A stretch of DNA of 64,000 nucleotides from Acanthopleura granulata (taxonomy: Eukaryota > Mollusca > Polyplacophora > Chitonida > Chitonidae). Each line of letters begins with the position of its first letter. Position 1 is the first letter of the stretch. The notes beneath the pieces are model-generated. The model was not told the DNA's origin and did no database searches. It saw only the letters and a program-made list of their open reading frames with translations. The DNA lies in assembly GCA_016165875.1 (NCBI GenBank), contig JABBOT010000080.1:44319272-44383271 (forward strand). Reading direction: 5' to 3'. Position numbers and translations under genes: made by a program. Below, piece by piece: positions 56,121 through 64,000 of this stretch.

Positions 56121-58361
56121 CAAATTCATTCCATTGTGTTTGAGTCAGTTTTTATGTAGGTCTATGTTGTTGCGAAAGCAGATAAAAATATTTTTGGTGT
56201 GTAGCTTTTATACGGACAAATATAGTGATCTAAAATGAAAAATAAAGAAACAAATGTGTTTTACTGCCTGAAGCTGTGACGTAATTTCCTGTGTAGTATT
56301 GATCCTGGAAGATAATTTTCTCTGATTCTAGCGGTAGTTATACGATCAAGGGTGACTTCAGAAGATCAGAAAATTTGTCGCCATAGTAACACCGCCATAT
56401 TGCCCTATCAGTTTAGCCAGTTTCAAGTGGCTTATTGTAAATCATGCTTTACTGCATAGAGGGGCTGGGTGCGGACTCCGCCTGCTCAGAGAGGTCACGA
56501 TTCGGCCAATAACATAATGTACGACTATTATATGTGCTAATACAACTTCAGCATACATCGCTAATGTAATACCTGCCTTAACACAGCAGTCTTCATATAC
56601 TGACTCGCCACGATATGGCTACAACATTGCCGACATAGCATTAGGCCATATTCACACTGACCATCTTCTCTAGCATAACAGGCCGTTCGCAATATGATTT
56701 CACTGACTGAAGATACTTGAGGACATAGGACACAGATGTCATCAGGATATTATGGCAAACCTAGATACAGAACTGAGACTCTCCTTTACTGACAGCTACA
56801 CCACGAAAGCTGGTGGCATATGGTGGCTCCAGTCCAAAAAAAGAGGATACAGGTATAAAACACTATTCAGGAACACAGAAAACAATAGGGACGGATAGGG
56901 ACTGGTTATATCTCTGAAGTGTGTTTAAGTACTGGCAGGTAATTTTGCAGGTATAAACTATGACAAGTAATGATTTACAAAAGTCAGTTACTTGTGGCTA
57001 CAATTAAACAGAGAAATGGATAGGTTTTTAGGACCGGCATCCAGTTATTTCACACTATGTATCATTTGGACCAACAAAAATTAGGAAATACAGTTTTAGG
57101 TGGCTGTTCTTTGTGATATTACTACATAAATAGAAATTCTATTTTTAGTGGTTTTATACCTATCTGGAAGGCCTAACGTGTCGGGTCGTAAGTGGAGAAC
57201 TCGGCGTGGAGGAGAAATATTAGCAGCATTTGGAAGCTGTGGTGAATACTATGTCTTAAAAAGCGGTGCAAGACATAGTACTATTGAAAACGGGCATTTT
57301 CATTGATCAGCTGGCCCTTGTTTTCTTTCCATAATGTTTAGACAAGGATGCGTGACTTAGTTGCTAAGTCATCCTCCCAATTGACCGAACGACGACTACA
57401 CCTCCAGTTTATCCCCAGCCAATGGGGAAGCATGATAAAAACACCTGGTGCAACAGCTAACACTACACAGACCGTGTTATGGCATACGCAGTTAACAGTG
57501 AAAACAGAGAAAATCGCTAATATCTGTAAAAATTAAGTCGAAAAAACTGTAATTGGATTGTCGAGAATTTCCTGAAAATTTATTTATCAAATTCTTGTAT
57601 ATCTGATAACAATTGGAGGACTTTTGGTAAAGTTTAATTTTATCCACAGCCCGAATGCATTCTGATTTATCACAAAAGTGTGTGTAACCTTGTACGGAGA
57701 TCACCTTTTTATCAGCTTTACTGTTGTATATAGCCAAGGTTGTTTGATCCGTGGGAGAGCATTTGCCGTACTCCCAAAACCAGACAGAAGTGTGGAAAGA
57801 TGCTCTTAACATTAGTCTTCAGAGGGAATCCTGCGATTTGTAACAGTTCGTGTAATGATTACGGCTTAACGCCACATCGGCAGTATTTTAGCCATTTAGT
57901 GGCAATGTGCAGATATGAATGTAATTTTTGTAAATGAGACAGGCTGAATGGGGATAAAACTTGAAAGTGCATGTAAATATATACAACATACTATACCATA
58001 CAATATAATATAATCTAAATGTAGGGCCGTAATAATTTTAACAATGCTCTCGTAAGGTTATACATGTAAGAAATAATAATCAGTACAATAGCCTATATAT
58101 GAATAAAGCGAATTAAAAGAAATTTCACATAATTGATTCGCACACTCAAAAATGTTAAACACATTTAAAGAAAACAATATTTTGAGAAAAAAAAATAGGT
58201 AACTGTATTGTATGTTGTGAATGAACATCATCTGTTCTGATTATATATACCATAGCTCACACTGAAGAGAACTTTTTGAAGCCAATGGCTTGGGTAGAAA
58301 CATGAAGGACATTTTTTGAGAGAACTGAAAACCTGACCTATTTTAAACAGAATGCCTTGAG
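56121..58361. other. Non-coding interval with two hairpin-repeat copies
   Basis: TCGCCACGATATGGCTACAA near 56605 is the dispersed hairpin repeat in reverse orientation. GCTTAACGCCACATCGGCAG at 57862 is another copy. No convincing gene. A minus frame (57812-57492) is not recognised. Confidence 0.5.
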
Positions 58362-58575
58362 GTGAAGTCGCTCTTGGGAGAAATGGACGGATGCCATGTC
58401 AAATTATCTCCCTTGTTTTGTGTGGGTGTGATTGACGGGCCTGTGGCCGCGGTTAACGCGTACGTCTCTATAGTGTGGAGAAGACTTGGACATGTCCGAA
58501 ATATACTGTTACGAACCCCGTCCTTAAAGGAAAGAACACATTATAACCTATACCTTAAAGGAAAGAGCTTTACTT

Positions 58576-58839
58576 ATGGTTAAATACAAAAGCTCAATGT
58601 TCTGGCAGAAGCGCCTGTTATTTGAGTATTTAAAGGTTAAACATCAAAGGCTGAGAGGCCGCCATTTTCAACAGATTACTACGTCATCGTGCTTAGCTTT
58701 GCAAAGTAGCTCTTCTGCCTTTGAAGATAAAGACAAAAATCATGTAGATAACGAAATGGTGGGCTTCTGTGGGGACCCCAGCTCTACTTCTGATGATAGT
58801 GAATATAACTTCGGCTTACAAGGCTACCAGTTTGAGTGA
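58576..58839 (+). CDS. Unidentified 87-codon ORF, basic head and acidic tail
   Basis: Starts MVKYKSSMFWQKRLLFEYLK, is Lys/Arg-rich for about 35 residues, then Ser-rich and acidic (FEDKDKNHVDNEM, SSTSDDSEYNF). A following frame is again Ser/Glu-rich (SENSSSTDHASSSSEWEQ). It might be an exon of a nuclear-type protein or the remains of a transposase, but no motif supports either. No splice sites were judged reliable. Confidence 0.2.
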   Translation: MVKYKSSMFWQKRLLFEYLKVKHQRLRGRHFQQITTSSCLALQSSSSAFEDKDKNHVDNEMVGFCGDPSSTSDDSEYNFGLQGYQFE

Positions 58840-60837
58840 GACTGAGAACAGTAGTTCGACCGACCACGCATCAAGCTCAAGTGAGTGGGAACAGGGATTT
58901 CTGGCTTTGACAGGAGGAATCTGTGAAATAAATATCGCAATTCAGATATATTTTGGCAGACTACGGCAACACATGTAGGCATGATGTGGCGCTCTAGTTA
59001 TATCTCAAACTCTTCCTTTTTAGAGTTGACTGTAACTGAACTTAAAATCCACGATTATCACGATGTACGAACATATTTGGCTGAGACTGGAAATGCACGT
59101 GAATTAAATGGTAGGAGTAAAACCTTAAGCATTTTAAGACTTTTCATTAGACAAGTCTAAAACATGGCGGGACTTTCTATGTGCCCCGAATAGGTGGATT
59201 TTGTAAAAAAAACGACGACGTTTGAAACAGTTTGTTTCTATTACGAAACCTTTAAAAAATCTAAAAATTAGAGTATTCCACACAGTTTGTATAGCGCTTT
59301 CAGGTGAAGGCTGTATAAATGCGTTCTTTTCTTTAAAGATTTTGGATTGTATTTTTTTTTTATTGGTTTTCACGCTAACCTCGTCTGTGTATGAACTATA
59401 TTTTCTTTTTTGTGTACGTTGCAGATTGCATTGTAATTTAGTCGCATGTTCTCGAGGCTTCTGTCTTTATCAGTTTCGTGTCAATGTACATAGAGCGTCT
59501 CTTCTGGAAAGATGCACCAATGATGTAAACATGTTTACGGACAAATCATCCAGAATTTTCTTTACGTTAACCTATAACTATGAGCGACGAAGTTGTTAAG
59601 CTCGGGGTGATGTTACTGATGTTCACTTGACAGCAATCATTTACTCAAGTTCATTTGAGAGCAGCCATATTGATTCTTATTCGCTTGGAAGGATTTTGTG
59701 GGATTTGGAGAAATCGGTTTTCACGTCATTCGACTTACGTCATTTTGTACTCAATTTTCGTACGTAGCACATTTGTGAGCCCGGGTTTCACCACTTGCTA
59801 TTTTGTTTGAGACGTTCTTTTGGAGCTTGTATCGCCCATTGTCTCTTTGTGCGATTACGTACATTTCATCCCAGTTTACCCTGAAAGTGACTTTGTGTAT
59901 ATTTCCGAGGAGTGAAACACACATCGTCAGCTCGGCATCACGGACGCTATTGCCAATCCGTCTGCCCAGGAAAGTTGCACCTTTGCCATAGTCGTCGTAC
60001 GGTACCCACTGCCATTCGTCACTATAGGACTGTGATCCTTCAATTTGTGAATTTGTGGACGGACTTACCACTGGAAGCCGGAATATTCCAACCGGACTTG
60101 GACGCTCTCACCAGTAAGAAACTCTATAGATTTTTTTTTGTAATTATGTGTATTATTTTCGTATAGTTGTTCAGTTGTTCTATTTGTCTGTGTTGTTGAA
60201 ATATACGTATTGAACTTATTCAGGCGTCTGAGTGATTCTTTGTTTGATTTTGTGTGAAGTCTATCGCTGTCTCAAAGTTGAACAAACCATTTGTTTATTG
60301 TAATTGACATCAGGGAATTATGCAATAATAATGGGATTTCCATATATACCAGGTACATCATCAGAGTGTATGTTGAATCGAAATCCCCAGCCGTTGCCAC
60401 ATGTAAGAGACTATGTGCATAGATTTTGTGACTGAGAAATGAACCAAAGGAAACTTTACAAAAAAAAACCACATGTATTGGGAAAATATTATTTTATTTT
60501 CTAGTATTAAACGTTACATTATTGATATGACTTAACTGTCTCTTTCCTAAAATAGGCATTTATAGGAGAGAACTAATCCATTATGTTGTAAGTTAACAAA
60601 CTGAAGGTGTGACAAGAGTAGGTACTTGCCCTCGGTCTAGAAATCTATATGCTGGTCACTGTAATTGTGATCCATATATAAATATAACTAACACACAGGC
60701 ACTGTCACCCGGCTAAGAGATATCGCACAGAGATTCCTGATTATGTGTTTTAATGTAACATTCAGTGTTATTACCACTGTATGTAAAAATCGGATGTACA
60801 ACAGAGCGATAAACAAAAACCAGCCCAAGCGGTATAC
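58840..60837. other. Largely non-coding interval
   Basis: A minus-strand frame (60071-59751) with DEWQWVPYDDYGKG and FRVNWDEMYVIAQRDNGRYK has an exon-like composition, but I cannot assign it. A donor-like GTAAGT adjoins its 5' end on the minus strand. Otherwise AT-rich with no supported gene. Confidence 0.35.
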
Positions 60838-62475
60838 TGAGATGGTACACCTTGACACATGCCAGGTGAACTACTGGAGTCGGGGATCTACTTCTATTAC
60901 CACCATTTTAGCGTTTTAGGCAGGCTACTTTTGAGACGGTACAAAGTGACACATACCAGGTAAACTGCTGGAGTCGGGGGTTTAATTATATTACTACCAC
61001 TTCCGTGTTGTAAATAGGCTACTTTTGAGATGGTACAACGTGACAAATACCAAATGAACTGTTCCATTTGGGGTTCTAGTGTTATTACCAATATTCCAGC
61101 CCTGTGGACCGGCTAATTTTGAGATGGTGAAATGCTGGAGTCGGGGATTTAATTTTATTACCACCATTTTATGTGGACAGGCCAGCTTTCAGATGGTACA
61201 CGATACGAGGCGAACTGCTCGATTTGGGGCTCAAGTCCCTATTTTAGCGATGTGGACAGGGTGCTATGGAGATGGTACACCGTAAAGCATACCAGGTGAA
61301 CTGCTGGAGTCGGGGGTCTAGTTCCTATTACCACCATTTTAGCGTTGTGGACAGGCTACTTTTGGGACGGTAAACCGTGACGTATACTAGGTGAACTTCT
61401 GGAGTTGGAAGTCTAGTACTATTATCATCTTTTCATCGTTGTGGACACCGTACTACTGAGATGGCACACAGTGACACATACCGGATGAACTGGTCTATTT
61501 GGGGATTTCGTGCTATTACCAACATTTGCGCGTTGCGGACAGGCTAATTTTGAGATGGTAACACATACCAGGTGAGCTATATTTGAGACGGAACACTGTG
61601 ACACATACTAGGTGACCTGTTGGAGTCGGAGGTCTATTGCTATTACCACCATTTCAGCGCTGTTGACAGCCTACTTTGGAGATGGTAAAGTGTAACACAT
61701 ATTAGGTAGACTGTTGTAGTAGGGACTCTAGTTCTATCACCAACATTTCAGCGTTGTGGACAGGCTACTCCGTGACACAAATTCAGCGTTGTTTACAGGC
61801 TACTTTTCAGATGTGCAGCGTGACACATATAAGGTGAACTGCTGGAGTCGAGCGTCTAGTGCTATTATAAACATTTCAGCGCTGTGTACAGGCTAATATG
61901 GAGATGATACATCGTGACACATACCAGGTGGACTGCCGTAGTGGGGGGCCTAGTTCTATTAGCACCATTTCAGCGTTGTGGACAGGTGCGCTGTGACACA
62001 TAGCAGATGAACTGCTGGGGTCGGGGTCTGATGCTGTTACCATCATTTAAGTGTTGTGAATATGCTATTTTTGGGATGGTACACCGTGACACATACCAGG
62101 TGAACTACTGGAGTCGCGGGTCTTGTGGTATTCGCACCATTTCAGCGTTGTTGACAGGCTACTAATGAGATGGTACAACGTAACACATACCAGGTGAGCT
62201 TCTGGGGTCGGTGATCTAGTTCTGTTCGCACCATTTTATCGTTGTGTACAGACTACTGTTGAGACGGTATTCACCGCCACACATACTAAGTGCTGGAGTC
62301 GGGGGTCTGGTGTTGTTCGCACTATATCAGCGTTGTTTACACTATTGAGACGGTATACACCGTGAAACAGACCAGATGAACTGATGGAGTAGGGGAGCTA
62401 GTGATATTACCACCACTTCAGCTTTGTGTACAGGCTACAATTTAGATGGTACACCGACACACACACAAACTGAAT
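60838..62475. repeat. Tandem satellite of about 93 bp, about 18 diverged units
   Basis: The unit contains GAGATGGTACACCGTGACAC, ATACCAGGTGAACTGCTGGA, GTCGGGGGTCTAGT, TATTACCACCATTTCAGCG and TTGTGGACAGGCTACTTTT. Units differ by 10-25 percent by eye, and a few are shortened, so the array is old. No frame stays open through it. Confidence 0.9.
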
Positions 62476-64000
62476 TGGTAGCACCATTTTATGGTTTACA
62501 TGGCTCTAAATGGTTAAGAAATTGGTTTTATTATCCCTGTTCGCCTTTTGAAATAACTTTTAAATCGAGAATCAGAATAAGACGGTCAGTTACTGGATAT
62601 ATGAATGCATAGGAATTAGAAATGCCTTATTCTTGTCTGTAGATTAGTGTTTGGCATATTCCCACACCATTTACGTTGTAACCATGTCTCTCCGCTCTAA
62701 CTTGTCTGTCTGTTTAGATTCAATAACCCGGGAAACATACCACCTTAGCACTCCCGAGAAATGTTCGCTTGCTCCAGAAAAGAAATAAAATCTGTTGTCC
62801 AATGCATAATGGTGCACGATAGCTATCTCCAGGAGAGCCACAAGCTCTTTCATATACAGAAAATGGTTCACGACAACTAGCTCCAGGAGAGCAACAAGCT
62901 CTTTCATACTCCAGAAGAGCAATGATGTCCTTCATGTGGAAGTACGTCTTACGTAAGACGACCCTTAAACTCCGCTTTCGATCATTAACTGACAGTGTTT
63001 AACAGTAGAAGATAGATTTTTTTTAATTCGCCAAGATAATAAAGATAAGAAAGCACAAGGCCTAATACGTGGCTCCCATCGGGATGAAAACCCCAACATA
63101 CGGCTCGTTTTAGCTCAGAACTACAGAAGTTTGAATAGATGTAATATGAAAAAGTGATATTACTTCAGATGTTTGGGATATTGTACTGTTGCTGGTGAAG
63201 ACTTACCACCTATGATGAACAGTTCAGTAATTAGGCTGTCTACTTCGCACTTATTTATTTTTATTTTTGTTTTTATTATACTGTCCCATTGGGGGATTTT
63301 TTGTTTTCATTCCCCAATGCGCCATCACATGATGTTTAAGAAAATGGGACCAATCAAAGCAATGTCCCACCCAAAAAGTAATATCTCACTTTCACGAGGC
63401 ACCAACCAACGTCCCGCGTTAATTATCAACTATCTTGTACTTTTTTTTCACTACAGTTACGTCCCCTTCTCTGTTCTCGAACGAAGACATGCTCACAGCT
63501 ACCTACAGTGATAAGTAATGTACTAGTACCTGTTACTAACTGCCAATTACCTAATAACCCTGTCTTCTGGGGCTCTTTAAATGACAGTATGAAATATTCT
63601 GTTTTCAGCGCAAAAATACCCTCTCTTTCCTTCTTTATACACGGGTATTTTGAAAACCCATTAAACTGCCTTCTTCCAACAGCCTCACAGCCCAATCAGA
63701 TAAAACAGTCCGTAGTGTGTTAGAAAAGTGTCAGGGCTAAGAAACTTATGACCTTCTCCCATATGTGCTTGGTCACAGGTGCTAGGTATCCCTGCGCTGT
63801 GCTGCTGGCTGTTACGCATCACATCCCTGTACAAATATCACTTCTAAATACTGAATACATATTATTGCCCTCCCCAAAATCATATAATTTATGAAACTTT
63901 CATTACAGTTACATGTTGACAAGAACCCACACAAGTTATTAAGCACTTTCTTATGAGAATCTGTTATAACTCCCTGTTTAGGGTTGTGCTTAAAACAAAA
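62476..64000. other. Non-coding right end of the window
   Basis: Two imperfect direct repeats containing CTCCAGGAGAGCCACAAGCT or CTCCAGGAGAGCAACAAGCT (about 62820-62910) and a 16-bp palindrome CGTCTTACGTAAGACG (62945-62960). The longest frame (63173-63511) is low-complexity and unrecognised. Confidence 0.5.

Noticed and set aside
60838..62475. CRISPR-like array
   Set aside because: Units are contiguous, diverged satellite repeats of about 93 bp with no constant repeat and variable spacers. The genome is eukaryotic.
62945..62960. 16-bp palindrome as a regulatory site
   Set aside because: Single occurrence with no gene nearby; short palindromes are expected by chance at this scale.

Overview
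The window looks like a repeat-rich stretch of an animal nuclear genome, most likely a marine mollusc and probably a gastropod. Coding density is very low. Single-exon glycosyltransferase coding, several LINE families, a tyrosine-recombinase retroelement, MITE-like and satellite DNA, and AT-rich spacers all point to a metazoan. The species guess rests on general impressions of molluscan repeats and is only inference.

Most of the window is a nested segmental duplication of one ancestral unit with three parts. V is a decayed virus-like element of about 7.3 kb. S1 is a spacer of about 0.9 kb containing a 45-bp tandem repeat and bounded by a direct repeat of about 75 bp. A is a segment of about 9.9 kb carrying a fucosyltransferase gene. 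The order is: V copy 1 (1-7316), S1 (7320-8355), A (8367-18252), a tandem second copy of A called B (18253-27765), then S1 again. This second S1 is split by a DIRS/Ngaro-like YR retrotransposon (about 28332-31509) and is followed by an inverted end of a third V (32100-32275). After a LINE-rich stretch (33200-39240) comes a fragment of A (39243-40383), V copy 2 (about 40608-47830), S1 again (47914-48915), and more fragments of A (48916-49423 and 51535-53470). From 53.5 kb on the window is mostly non-coding, with a LINE 3' end (55237-56120) and a satellite of about 93 bp with about 18 units (60838-62475).

The one gene that appears intact is a GT10-family alpha-1,3-fucosyltransferase (15303-16643, minus strand). 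Its tandem copy (24554-25890, minus) is a pseudogene with a nonsense codon and frameshifts.

The most interesting object is V. On the plus strand it carries remnants of a major-capsid-like gene, an A32/FtsK-HerA-type packaging ATPase, and four small genes, some with membrane segments. Converging on these from the minus strand is a broken gene of about 3.8 kb. It has a Cys-rich N-terminal region, family-B-polymerase-like motifs, superfamily 1 helicase motifs and a Cys/HNH-like C-terminus. I see no integrase, protease or SF3 helicase, so it does not match a standard Polinton/Maverick. The two long copies share many lesions, so V was already decayed when the segment was duplicated.
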